The notes under the pieces were generated by a model, which saw only the letters and a program-made list of their open reading frames with translations, was not told the origin of the DNA and did not search any database. From positions 1 to 32,038 of the forward strand of contig JAICSK010000010.1 of the NCBI GenBank assembly GCA_025936915.1: a stretch of DNA of 32,038 bases, given 5' to 3'. The first letter of the stretch is position 1; every line of letters begins with the position of its first letter. A program made the translations under genes and the position numbers. Below are positions 1 to 6,852 of the stretch, piece by piece. This stretch comes from Nocardioides sp. Lineage in GTDB: Bacteria > Actinomycetota > Actinomycetes > Propionibacteriales > Nocardioidaceae.

Positions 1-182
1 ACCGGGTCGGAACGTCGGGCGTCGTCGACTCGCTCAACCACATCACGATGATCGCCGCCGTGATGGCCTTCGTCGCCGGGTTGCTGTGCCTGGTGCTGAT
101 CCGGCAGAAGGACTTCGTCGACCGCAGTCAGGCTGCTCAGGGGCGGGAGGACACCGAGGAGGCGGCCGCCCCGCTCGGGTGA
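1..182 (+). CDS. MFS transporter, C-terminal fragment (partial)
   Basis: Only the last 59 residues lie in the window; the gene begins upstream. The readable frame runs from base 3 to a TGA at 180-182. It has a hydrophobic segment (HITMIAAVMAFVAGLLCLVLI) followed by a charged, Ala/Glu-rich cytoplasmic tail, the usual end of an MFS drug exporter (DHA2-like) whose last helix is followed by a short soluble tail. Substrate cannot be judged. It ends 15 bases before the convergent DUF72 gene, and no clear terminator hairpin lies in that gap. The family call rests on the final helix only. Confidence 0.6.
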   Translation, partial: RVGTSGVVDSLNHITMIAAVMAFVAGLLCLVLIRQKDFVDRSQAAQGREDTEEAAAPLG

Positions 183-197
183 CCGGCGTGCGGGCGA

Positions 198-1022
198 TCA
201 GAGTCGCTCGATGAGCCGGATCGCGTCGTGGGGGGCGTAGCCCTTCATGTCGTTGTCGAAGTAGACGAAGACGTCCTGGCCGGCATCGGCCCAGGTCCGC
301 ACCCGACCGGCCCAGTCGTCGAGCGACCGGTCGGTGTAGCCGCTGGCGTAGAGCTCCTGGTCGCCGTGCAGCCGCACGTACCGGACCTTCCCCGTGTCCT
401 GGTCGACCTTGGGCCAGCGGCCGGCGGTGTCGGCAAGGACGGTCGCCACGTCGTGCCGGCGCAGCACCTCGGCGGCCTCCGGCGTCGCGAACGACGGGCT
501 GCGGAACTCCAGGGCGTAGTGGAGATGACGCCTCGCGTCGGTGGTCGTCAGCGCCCGGTCGTCGGGCACCTTGTCGTCGTGCCGGAGCGCGAGCTCGGCC
601 GCGTCCGTCGTCGTCCGAGGCAGCGCCGCCAGAAACGCGTCGACGACGCCGGCGTCGAAGCGGAAGCTCTCGGGGAGCTGCCAGAGGATCGGTCCCAGGG
701 TCTCTCCGAGTGCGAGAAGTCCCGATGCGAAGAAGTTCGCCACCGGGACTTCTGCGTCCTTGAGCCTCTTCAGATGTGAGACGTAGCGCGGTCCCTTGAC
801 CGCGAACACGAAGTCCTCCCGTACGGCGATCGCCTCGGCCCGCCACGCGGCGTACGACGACGGGCGTTGCAGGGAGTAGAACGACCCGTTGATCTCGATC
901 GAGGTGAGGTGCTCGGCGGCGTACTCCAGCTCGCGTCGTTGCGCGAGTCCCTTCGGATAGAAGTCACCGCGCCAGGCCGGGTAGCGCCAGCCAGAGATCC
1001 CGATCCGCACCCGACCCGCCAC
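198..1022 (-). CDS. DUF72 family protein (YecE-like)
   Basis: 274 residues, the usual length for DUF72 (YecE) proteins, which adopt a TIM-barrel-like fold and have no settled biochemical role. Family hallmarks are visible: IGISGWRYPAWRGDFYP at the N-terminus, the INGSFYSLQ segment, FAVKGPRYVSHLKRLKD near residue 75, and YALEFRSPSF and YVRLHG in the C-terminal half. The start is a GTG. A TAGCGT hexamer ends exactly six bases upstream and there is no Shine-Dalgarno sequence, so the transcript is probably leaderless. The hexamer contains the TAG stop of the upstream gst-like gene (same strand, 9-base gap), so the gene can be read from its own promoter or by read-through. Function remains unassigned. 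Confidence 0.88.
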   Translation of the reverse strand: MAGRVRIGISGWRYPAWRGDFYPKGLAQRRELEYAAEHLTSIEINGSFYSLQRPSSYAAWRAEAIAVREDFVFAVKGPRYVSHLKRLKDAEVPVANFFASGLLALGETLGPILWQLPESFRFDAGVVDAFLAALPRTTTDAAELALRHDDKVPDDRALTTTDARRHLHYALEFRSPSFATPEAAEVLRRHDVATVLADTAGRWPKVDQDTGKVRYVRLHGDQELYASGYTDRSLDDWAGRVRTWADAGQDVFVYFDNDMKGYAPHDAIRLIERL

Positions 1023-1028
1023 CGCGCG

Positions 1029-1034
1029 ACGCTA
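1029..1034 (-). promoter_or_regulatory. -10 hexamer TAGCGT for the DUF72 gene (leaderless)
   Basis: Read on the minus strand, TAGCGT is followed by six bases and then the GTG start at 1022. This matches the TAnnnT-N6-start spacing of leaderless actinobacterial promoters. It overlaps the stop codon of the preceding gene. No convincing -35 was seen. Confidence 0.5.
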
Positions 1035-1973
1035 GAGCCTTCCCCGGCCGTGCGGCTTCAGCCAGCCGTCGAGGTCGGGACCGTCGGGCACGATCCCTGA
1101 CGGGTTCAGGTGGGTGTGCACGAGGTGGTAGTGCCGCTTGATCTGGTCGAAGACGATGTTGTCGCCGAACCCGGGCGTCTGGAACAGGTCGCGGGCATAG
1201 CCCCACAGCGCCGGCATCTCGGTCAGCTTGTTGCGGTTGCACTTGAAGTGCCCGTGGTAGACGGCGTCGAAGCGGGCCAGCGTCGTGAACAGCCGGACGT
1301 CCGCCTCGGTGATCGCGCGCCCCATCAGGAATCGGCGGTCGGTGAGCCGGTCCTCGAGCCAGTCGAGGGTCGCGAAGAGCTCCTTGAACGCGTCGTCGTA
1401 GGAGTCCTGGTCGTCGGCGAAGCCGCAGCGGTACACGCCGTTGTTGACGTCGGCGTACACCCGGTCCATGACCTCCTCCATCTCCTCGCGGTCGCCCTCC
1501 GGCCACAGGTCCGGCGCGTCCGGACGGTGATGGTCGCGCCACTCGAAGAAGAGATCGTGGGTGATCTGCGGGAAGTCGTTGGTCACGACCTGGCGGGTGG
1601 CGAGGTCGACCATCGCCGGGACGGTGATGCCCTTCTCGTACGCCGGGTCGCGCAGCAGATAGGCCTCTTGCAGGCGTTCCATGTCGAGCACCGGGTCGCG
1701 CTCGTCGGGGTCGAGGTCGAAGGTCCAGCTCCGGTCGTCGTGCGTCGGACCGCAGACACCCATCGAGATCACGTCCTCCAGCCCCAGCAGCTGGCGGACG
1801 ATGATCGCCCGGTTGGCCCACGGGCAGGCCCAGGCCGCGACCAGTCGAAAGGCGCCGGGCGCCGCGTGCCAGGTGGGTGCCTCCGGAGCCCCCTCGTAGG
1901 GATCCTGCGACCGGCCCGGCTTCAGGGTGATCCGGTCGGGGAGGTAGTCGGTGTCGCGCTCGAAGGAGGACAT
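1032..1973 (-). CDS. Omega-class GST-like / glutathionyl-hydroquinone reductase-like protein
   Basis: 313 residues from the ATG at 1973. The N-terminal thioredoxin-like half carries CPWA with the candidate nucleophile Cys50 (AWACPWANRAI), the signature of xi/omega GSTs (YqjG/ECM4 glutathionyl-hydroquinone reductases). The C-terminal helical half has the family segments RFLMGRAITEADVRLFTTL, RFDAVYHGHFKCN and LWGYARDLFQTPGF. These enzymes reductively remove a thiol from hydroquinone conjugates. Actinobacteria generally make mycothiol rather than glutathione, so the physiological thiol is probably not glutathione (inference). The ATG was chosen because family homology begins right after it; TACGGC ends six bases upstream. 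The gene is divergent from an ArsR-family regulator and exporter and probably shares their operator at 2017-2053, suggesting one response to a quinone-like or electrophilic compound. Confidence 0.85.
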   Translation of the reverse strand: MSSFERDTDYLPDRITLKPGRSQDPYEGAPEAPTWHAAPGAFRLVAAWACPWANRAIIVRQLLGLEDVISMGVCGPTHDDRSWTFDLDPDERDPVLDMERLQEAYLLRDPAYEKGITVPAMVDLATRQVVTNDFPQITHDLFFEWRDHHRPDAPDLWPEGDREEMEEVMDRVYADVNNGVYRCGFADDQDSYDDAFKELFATLDWLEDRLTDRRFLMGRAITEADVRLFTTLARFDAVYHGHFKCNRNKLTEMPALWGYARDLFQTPGFGDNIVFDQIKRHYHLVHTHLNPSGIVPDGPDLDGWLKPHGRGRL

Positions 1974-2016
1974 GCCGGGGCCGTACCCAGCCGACGCCGG
2001 CAGATTCCATGCATCT

Positions 2017-2053
2017 CTTTGCACAAACATCTTTGCAAAGAGCATTTGCAAAG
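2017..2053. promoter_or_regulatory. Three-repeat operator, TTTGCA/TTTGCAAAG, between divergent genes
   Basis: Three related sites stand in a row: CTTTGCACAA (2017-2026), the perfect 10-bp palindrome CTTTGCAAAG (2031-2040) and ATTTGCAAAG (2044-2053). Centres are 13-14 bp apart. They are AT-rich islands in a GC-rich background and overlap the predicted promoter of the regulator at 2067. They are the obvious binding site for that winged-helix regulator and could control both divergent genes. Confidence 0.7.
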
Positions 2054-2060
2054 GTATGTT
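2033..2060 (+). promoter_or_regulatory. Promoter TTGCAA-N16-TATGTT for the ArsR-family operon
   Basis: A -35-like TTGCAA (2033-2038) lies 16 bp from TATGTT (2055-2060), which ends six bases before the GTG at 2067. Transcription would start at or next to the start codon. The operator repeats sit on the -35 and the spacer, as expected for repression. Confidence 0.65.
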
Positions 2061-2066
2061 GCGGAT

Positions 2067-2651
2067 GTGCCCACCTCGATCACCCCGTCCGCGGCCGGCC
2101 TGCGGGCGCTCTCGCACCCGACCCGCCTGAAGATGCTGATGCTGCTCCGCCTCGAGGGCCCGGCGACCGCGACCCAGCTCGCCCAGAAGCTGGCGCTCAA
2201 CACCGGCGCGACGTCGTACCACCTCCGCCAGCTCGCCGAGCACGGCTTCATCGAGGAGGACGCCTTGCGGGGCGACGCGCGCGACCGCTGGTGGAAGGCA
2301 GCCCACCAGAGCACTCGGGCCAAGCTCGACTCGCGCAGGGGGAGCGAGGAGGAGGCCGAGAGCACCGAGGCGTACCTGCACTCCGTCGCACTCGCCTACA
2401 CCGAGACCCTGATGCAGTTCGCCGGGGAGCATCGCTACCTGCCTGAGCCCTGGCAGAAGGCGTGCACCACGAGCGACTGGCACCTCCGGCTCACGGCGGA
2501 GGGCGCCGACCGGCTGGTGAACGCACTCGTCGACGTCATCGAGCAGTACGGCGAGGCCGCGGACGACGAGCCCGCCGCGGGAGTCTTCGTGGTCAACCTC
2601 AACGCGTTCCCCCGCCCGGGCACCGTCGTCCTGAAGGGAGACCAGCGATGA
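2067..2651 (+). CDS. ArsR-family (winged helix-turn-helix) transcriptional regulator
   Basis: 194 residues from a leaderless GTG. The N-terminal winged helix is clear: LRALSHPTRLKMLMLLRLEG, ATQLAQKLALNTGATSYHLRQL as recognition helix, then HGFIEEDALRGDARDRWW as wing. This is the HTH_20/ArsR-like pattern also found in regulators of MFS exporters. The remaining ~100 residues are helical with an acidic linker (EEEAESTEAY) and probably bind effector or form the dimer. No ArsR metal-site cysteine motif (CxC) is present, so it is unlikely to be a metal sensor. Its TGA overlaps the exporter ATG by four bases (ATGA), implying coupled translation. It probably represses its own operon and perhaps the divergent gst-like gene through the repeats at 2017-2053. 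Confidence 0.87.
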   Translation: MPTSITPSAAGLRALSHPTRLKMLMLLRLEGPATATQLAQKLALNTGATSYHLRQLAEHGFIEEDALRGDARDRWWKAAHQSTRAKLDSRRGSEEEAESTEAYLHSVALAYTETLMQFAGEHRYLPEPWQKACTTSDWHLRLTAEGADRLVNALVDVIEQYGEAADDEPAAGVFVVNLNAFPRPGTVVLKGDQR

Positions 2652-3937
2652 CGCTCACTCTCGGGCGCCCGGCGGCACGTCGTGTCCCGCTGTACGGCTG
2701 GCTCACGGCCGAAGCCGTCTCGCTGCTGGGCACGCGGGTCTCGATGATCGCGATCCCGTGGCTGGTGCTGATCACCACGGGCTCGCCGACGCGCACCGGG
2801 CTGGTGGCGTTCGCCGAGATCACCCCGATGGTGCTGCTCAAGGCCTTCGCCGGGCCGCTGGTCGACCGGGTCGGGCCGCGCCGGACGGCGATCACGTCGG
2901 ACAGCGCGTCGTTCGTGGTGGTCGGGCTGATCCCGGTGCTGCACCACACCGACGCGCTGACGTTCCCCCTCCTGCTCGGGCTCGTCGCCGTCGCCGGGGC
3001 CCTCCGCGGCCCGGGCGACGCAGCCACCACCGCACTGATCCCGGCCCTGGTCGAGAAGGCGGACGTGCCGTACGAGCGCGCCACGGGTCTGTCGTCGGCG
3101 ATCGAGCGCGGCGCCACGATGATCGGCGCCGCCATCGCCGGCGGCCTGGTCGCGGCCATCGGGGCGGCGAACGCCGTCGCGGTCGACGCGGTGTCGTTCG
3201 CGATCTGCGCGGTCGTCCTGCTCCTCACGACCCGCAGACTCGCGGGCGTACACCGCGAGGCGCCCGTCGAGGGCGAGCAGGACGCGGCCACCGCGTCGTA
3301 CGCCGCGCAGCTGCGCGAGGGCTGGAACTTCCTGCGCCGCGACGCCGTGCTGATGAGCCTGTGCCTGATGGTGGCGACGACCAACCTGCTCGACCTGGCC
3401 TGGTCGGCGGTGCTGCTGCCGGTGTGGGCCCACGACTCCGGCGCAGGGGTGGGCGCGGTCGGGCTGGTGTTCTCGGTGTGGGGCGGTGCCTCGATGCTCG
3501 GGTCGGTGGTGGCTGCCGCCTACGGCCCGCGCCTCCCGCGGTTCGCGACCTATCTCGTCGCTTACCTGGTGACCGGGCTTCCGCGGTTCGTGCTGTTCGC
3601 GATCGGCGTCCCGCTGTGGGCGATCCTGGCGATGTGCGTGGTCGGCGGCGCGTCGTCCGGCTTCCTCAACCCGGTCCTCGGCGCCGTGCAGTTCGAGCGG
3701 ATCCCGCGCGCGATGGTCGGCCGGGTGACGTCGCTGAGCAGCGCGCTGTGCTGGTCGCTGATGCCGTTCGGCGGCGTGCTCGGTGGCGTGCTGGTCAGCG
3801 GGATCGGCCTGTCGCCGGCGCTCCTGGTCGTCGGGTTCGCCTACTTCGCCACGACCATGGCGCCGGCGTTGATCCCGAGCTTCCGCGGGATGAACCGGAA
3901 GACGAGCGAGCGCGCGCAGGAGCTCGTCGCCGGGTGA
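2648..3937 (+). CDS. MFS transporter (12-TM exporter)
   Basis: 429 residues, mostly hydrophobic, with about twelve membrane segments: the normal size for a major facilitator protein of the enterobactin-exporter/MFS_3 type. The loop between helices 2 and 3 has the conserved pattern GPLVDRVGPRRTAITSD, and DAATTALIPALV and RATGLSSAIERGATMIG are typical of helices 4-5. It probably exports a small toxic compound by proton antiport; the substrate is unknown. It is translationally coupled to the upstream regulator and, with the divergent gst-like enzyme, suggests a sense-modify-expel module. A perfect 40-bp palindrome 13 bases after the stop probably ends the transcript. Confidence 0.88.
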   Translation: MTLTLGRPAARRVPLYGWLTAEAVSLLGTRVSMIAIPWLVLITTGSPTRTGLVAFAEITPMVLLKAFAGPLVDRVGPRRTAITSDSASFVVVGLIPVLHHTDALTFPLLLGLVAVAGALRGPGDAATTALIPALVEKADVPYERATGLSSAIERGATMIGAAIAGGLVAAIGAANAVAVDAVSFAICAVVLLLTTRRLAGVHREAPVEGEQDAATASYAAQLREGWNFLRRDAVLMSLCLMVATTNLLDLAWSAVLLPVWAHDSGAGVGAVGLVFSVWGGASMLGSVVAAAYGPRLPRFATYLVAYLVTGLPRFVLFAIGVPLWAILAMCVVGGASSGFLNPVLGAVQFERIPRAMVGRVTSLSSALCWSLMPFGGVLGGVLVSGIGLSPALLVVGFAYFATTMAPALIPSFRGMNRKTSERAQELVAG

Positions 3938-3950
3938 GGCCTTCCAGGAC

Positions 3951-3990
3951 GTCCGCCTGTCAGGCAGCCATGGCTGCCTGACAGGCGGAC
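3951..3990. terminator. Perfect 40-bp palindrome, candidate bidirectional terminator
   Basis: The arm GTCCGCCTGTCAGGCAGCCA (3951-3970) is followed immediately by its exact reverse complement (3971-3990). It lies between convergent genes ending at 3937 and 4006, the place for a shared terminator. No T-tract follows on either strand; many actinobacterial terminators lack one. The absence of any loop and the perfection of the 20-bp arms are unusual. Confidence 0.6.
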
Positions 3991-4005
3991 AGGCCCCCTA
4001 CGTGG

Positions 4006-5025
4006 TCAGCCCTTGCAGGGCAGGTACGCCCGGGTCGCCGAGGCGTGGCCGCCGCCCTTGAGCGACAGCTTGGCGGTGATCTTGGCGTCCTTGGTGGCGC
4101 TCAGGTGCTTGAGCACGACGTGGTTGCCCGCCACCGGGTGTCCATCGGTCGCCTTCTTGCTGCCGTTGACGAAGAACGCGCCCGACGACACCTGCCCGGC
4201 CTTGCTGCTCCAGGTCAGCTTCGCGCTGTGGCTGCTGCAGGTGACCGAACCCGGGAACTTCACGAACTTCTTGCCGGACCCGGTGACCCCGCGGGGCGCA
4301 GCACCGGCGCGGTAGAACGACAACGACAGGTTGGTCGTGTTCGCGCTCTTGAGCAGGACGCCGCTCGAGAGTGCGCCCACGGCCGCGATGGCACCGTAGG
4401 TGCCTGCCGTCCCGAAAGCACGCTCGGTGGCGCTCGACACCCCACCCTCGAAGACGTCGACGAGCGCGCCGGTCGAGTCCGTGGTGTTCTCCAGCTCGAG
4501 CTCGACGATCTGGGATCTCGCCGTGCCGGTGCGGGTCGCGATGAACCATCCGGCGTGGGACTCGGTGAAGTTGAGCGGCTCGATCACGGAAACGATGGAG
4601 GCTGTCGTCCGGCAGTGTGACGCCGAGCCCTCCGCACGCTGAACCGAGACGCTGCCGGTACCGGTCATGGTCAGGCGAGCGAGATCCCCGTGGCTCTTCG
4701 CGGCCTTGGTGACGCCGGTGTAGTGACCGGTGACGGTGGTGAGGTCGTTGGTGTCGGTGCTGCTCTGGAACGTGGCGTTGAGGCTTGTCGAGGTCTGCAC
4801 GGTCCCCCCGACGACGGCCTTGGTCGGCGAGCTGCTGGACGAGCTGCCGGAGACCACCGTGCAGGTGTTGCCGCTGGTGCCGCTCGAGTTGGCCGACCCC
4901 GAGGTCTCGAAGCTCCCGCTGACCAGAGCGAACGCCGAGCCGGAGGGGAGCATGGCCAGGACCGAGACCAGCCCTGCGGAGGCCGTGACGGCCAAGGTGC
5001 GGCGAAGCCGCGTGGATGTGCGCAT
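4006..5025 (-). CDS. Secreted Ser/Thr/Gly-rich protein of unknown family
   Basis: 339 residues. The N-terminus is a signal peptide: MRTSTRLRRT, a hydrophobic core to about residue 26, and an AFA-type cleavage site near residue 33. The mature part starts with a Ser/Thr/Gly-rich stretch, then a beta-rich body containing VTGHYTGVTKAAKSHGDLAR, SHAGWFIATRTGTARSQIVE and YRAGAAPRGVTGSGKKFVKF. Four cysteines in the mature protein could form two disulfides. There is no membrane anchor, LPxTG motif or lipobox, so free export through Sec is most likely. The ATG at 5025 is preferred over one at 5046 because GGGAGGAA sits nine bases before it and would lie inside the longer reading. I do not recognise a family. 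Confidence 0.75.
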   Translation of the reverse strand: MRTSTRLRRTLAVTASAGLVSVLAMLPSGSAFALVSGSFETSGSANSSGTSGNTCTVVSGSSSSSSPTKAVVGGTVQTSTSLNATFQSSTDTNDLTTVTGHYTGVTKAAKSHGDLARLTMTGTGSVSVQRAEGSASHCRTTASIVSVIEPLNFTESHAGWFIATRTGTARSQIVELELENTTDSTGALVDVFEGGVSSATERAFGTAGTYGAIAAVGALSSGVLLKSANTTNLSLSFYRAGAAPRGVTGSGKKFVKFPGSVTCSSHSAKLTWSSKAGQVSSGAFFVNGSKKATDGHPVAGNHVVLKHLSATKDAKITAKLSLKGGGHASATRAYLPCKG

Positions 5026-5067
5026 TGAGTTGTTCCTCCCGAACATTGCGTGTGGTAGACCTGCTGC

Positions 5068-5073
5068 ACGCTA
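5068..5073 (-). promoter_or_regulatory. Possible -10 (TAGCGT) for the secreted protein
   Basis: TAGCGT on the minus strand would give a leader of roughly 35 bases containing the GGGAGGAA ribosome site. No good -35 is visible at 16-18 bp, so this is tentative. Confidence 0.3.
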
Positions 5074-5109
5074 GGAGCCCACCGCGACGCCGGGAATACA
5101 CACGCGCCG

Positions 5110-5121
5110 TGGTCTAGACCA
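5110..5121. promoter_or_regulatory. 12-bp palindrome TGGTCTAGACCA
   Basis: A perfect palindrome in the 124-bp gap between pat and the secreted-protein gene, about 40 bp upstream of the proposed -10. A related sequence, TGGTAGACC, occurs near 5053. It could be an operator for the secreted-protein gene; no regulator is suggested by the neighbourhood. Confidence 0.3.
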
Positions 5122-5149
5122 GGCTCAGCCGGCGATCCGGTTCCGAGCC

Positions 5150-6226
5150 TCAGTGCTCGAACGGAAAGCGCCGCGCCAGCTCGATGATCCGGTCGTTCGC
5201 CTCGGTCTCCCCGATGGAGATGCGGGCGCCGTCGCCGGCGAACGGACGGATCACGATGCCGAGGTCATCGGCCGCGGCGGCGAGTGCCGTCGTGTGGTCG
5301 CCCGCGGCGAACCAGACGAAGTTGCCCTGCGGCTCGGGGACGGTCAGGCCGACGTCGGCGAGACCCTTCACCACCCGGTCACGCTCGGCGACGAGCGTCT
5401 CGACCCGCTCGAGCAGCTCGGGCTCGGCGGAGAGCGAGGCGACGGCGGCGGCCTGCGCGACGTTCGAGACCCCGAACGGCAGGCTGACCGCGCGAAGCGC
5501 CGTCGCGATCGGTTGCGGCGCGATCGCGTACCCGACCCGGAAGCCGGCCAGGCCATAGGCCTTGGAGAAGGTCCGGGTCGAGATCACGTTGTCGTGGGCG
5601 CGCAGAGTGGCGACGCCGTCGACGGCGTCGCTCATCCGCACGAACTCGACGTACGCCTCGTCGACGACGACCAGGACGCGCTCGGGGACCTTCGCGAGGA
5701 ACTCGTCGAGCTCGGTCCGGGTGACCGCGGGGCCCGTGGGATTGTTCGGGGTACAGACCAGGACGACCTTGGTGCGGTCGGTGATCGCGGCGGCCATGGC
5801 GTCGAGGTCGTGACGGCCGTCGGCGAGCACCGGGACCTGGACGGCGCGGGCGCCGGCCGCCGTGACCGCGATCGGGTAGGCCTCGAAGCTGCGCCACGCG
5901 TAGACGACCTCGTCGCCGGGCTCGCAGTACGCCTGCACCAGCTGGTAGATCAGCGCCACGCTGCCGGTCGCCAGGGCGAGGTGGTCGGTGGCGACGCCGA
6001 GCTTGTCGGAGAGCGCCTCGTACAGCGCGGTGTTGCCCATGTCGGGGTAGCGGTTCATCTGCTCGGCGGCCCGCGTGGCCGCCTCGACGACACCGGGGAG
6101 CGGCGGGAAGGGATTCTCGTTGCTGCTCAGCTTGTACGACGTCAGTCCGTCGCGGACGCGCGACGGCTTCCCCGCGACGTACGCCGGGATCTGGGACACG
6201 CAGGCGCGCGGCTCGGGGCTCGTCAT
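5150..6226 (-). CDS. pat: Aromatic / histidinol-phosphate-type aminotransferase (Pat)
   Basis: 358 residues, class I/II PLP aminotransferase of the HisC/Pat branch. Visible elements: KLSSNENPFPPLPGV (substrate N-terminus), NRYPDMG, VCTPNNPTGP (cofactor contact), VVVDEAYVEF (PLP-binding Asp/Tyr), the Schiff-base lysine Lys222 in TRTFSKAYGLAG, and GFRVGYAI. YAWRSFEAYP resembles actinobacterial phenylalanine aminotransferase Pat rather than biosynthetic HisC. The likely reaction is reversible transamination of aromatic 2-oxo acids with glutamate, in the cytoplasm. It stands outside any his operon. TAGGTT lies six bases before the ATG, so the gene probably has its own leaderless promoter although VanZ is just upstream on the same strand. 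HisC activity cannot be excluded. Confidence 0.85.
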   Translation of the reverse strand: MTSPEPRACVSQIPAYVAGKPSRVRDGLTSYKLSSNENPFPPLPGVVEAATRAAEQMNRYPDMGNTALYEALSDKLGVATDHLALATGSVALIYQLVQAYCEPGDEVVYAWRSFEAYPIAVTAAGARAVQVPVLADGRHDLDAMAAAITDRTKVVLVCTPNNPTGPAVTRTELDEFLAKVPERVLVVVDEAYVEFVRMSDAVDGVATLRAHDNVISTRTFSKAYGLAGFRVGYAIAPQPIATALRAVSLPFGVSNVAQAAAVASLSAEPELLERVETLVAERDRVVKGLADVGLTVPEPQGNFVWFAAGDHTTALAAAADDLGIVIRPFAGDGARISIGETEANDRIIELARRFPFEH

Positions 6227-6232
6227 GCCGTC

Positions 6233-6238
6233 AACCTA
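6233..6238 (-). promoter_or_regulatory. -10 hexamer TAGGTT for pat (leaderless)
   Basis: TAGGTT-N6-ATG on the minus strand, with the ATG at 6226 as transcript start. No strong ribosome site is present, which fits leaderless expression. Confidence 0.5.
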
Positions 6239-6245
6239 TCCCCGG

Positions 6246-6803
6246 TTATCCCCGGTTCTTGGCCCGCCACGGACGGGCCAGCGGCAGCAGCGCCAGGCCG
6301 AGGACGACCCCGACGACCGCTCCCGAGACGTTGTCGATGATGTCGGTGACGTCGCACGCGCGGTCGATCCGGGCGACGTGGAGCTGGGTCTCCTCGATCC
6401 CGAGGGAGTACGCCGCGAGCACGGCGAGACCGAGTGGGACCAGCACCCAGCCGCCCCGCCAGCGGGCGAGGGCGAGCACCAGGAACAGGCCGGCCGGGAC
6501 GAAGAGCAGGGCGTTCAGCACCTGTTGTCCGCCACCGAAGATCCAGAACCCACCCGGGGCCGGGCCGCCGATGTCCCAGCTGCAGCTGGTCGCGTGCTGG
6601 TCGGCGGGGATGTAGCCCAGGCCGTTCTGAGCCGGGATCAGCGTGACGATCCCGATCACCGCGACGCCCCAGAGCAGCCCGAACCACGCGAACCCCGCGA
6701 ACGGCCCCAGCCGTCGTCCGACGGCCAGACCGACCACCAGGGCCACGAGCCCGGCGGCCGCCGCGAACAGCAGCATCCAGCTGGTGCCGCCGATCGAGAA
6801 CAT
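6246..6803 (-). CDS. VanZ-family membrane protein
   Basis: 185 residues with about five hydrophobic segments. The VanZ signature is present near the C-terminus: IEETQLHVARIDRACDVTDI followed by IDNVSGAVVG, matching the ExxQ...R..D..D...N..G pattern. VanZ-like proteins are integral membrane proteins of mostly unknown role; the founding member gives low-level teicoplanin resistance. A GTG at 6839 could extend the frame, but the ATG at 6803 lies just before the first membrane helix and has TAGCCT seven bases upstream. It follows the dimethylargininase-like gene (49-base gap) and precedes pat on the same strand, with no obvious functional link. Confidence 0.78.
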   Translation of the reverse strand: MFSIGGTSWMLLFAAAAGLVALVVGLAVGRRLGPFAGFAWFGLLWGVAVIGIVTLIPAQNGLGYIPADQHATSCSWDIGGPAPGGFWIFGGGQQVLNALLFVPAGLFLVLALARWRGGWVLVPLGLAVLAAYSLGIEETQLHVARIDRACDVTDIIDNVSGAVVGVVLGLALLPLARPWRAKNRG

Positions 6804-6810
6804 GCGTTCG

Positions 6811-6816
6811 AGGCTA
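6811..6816 (-). promoter_or_regulatory. Possible -10 (TAGCCT) for vanZ-like gene
   Basis: TAGCCT on the minus strand is seven bases before the ATG at 6803, close to the leaderless spacing seen elsewhere in the window. Confidence 0.35.
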
Positions 6817-6852
6817 GGGGTCCGAGGTGTCCGCGCCACAGTCGGCGACGAG

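Noticed and set aside
1032-2483. Extended reading of the gst-like gene to 2483
   Set aside because: The extension runs through the operator and antisense to the regulator; family similarity begins just after the ATG at 1973.
4006-5046. Longer start for the secreted protein (ATG at 5046)
   Set aside because: The GGGAGGAA ribosome site lies between the two ATGs at correct distance for the ATG at 5025, and the signal peptide starts there.
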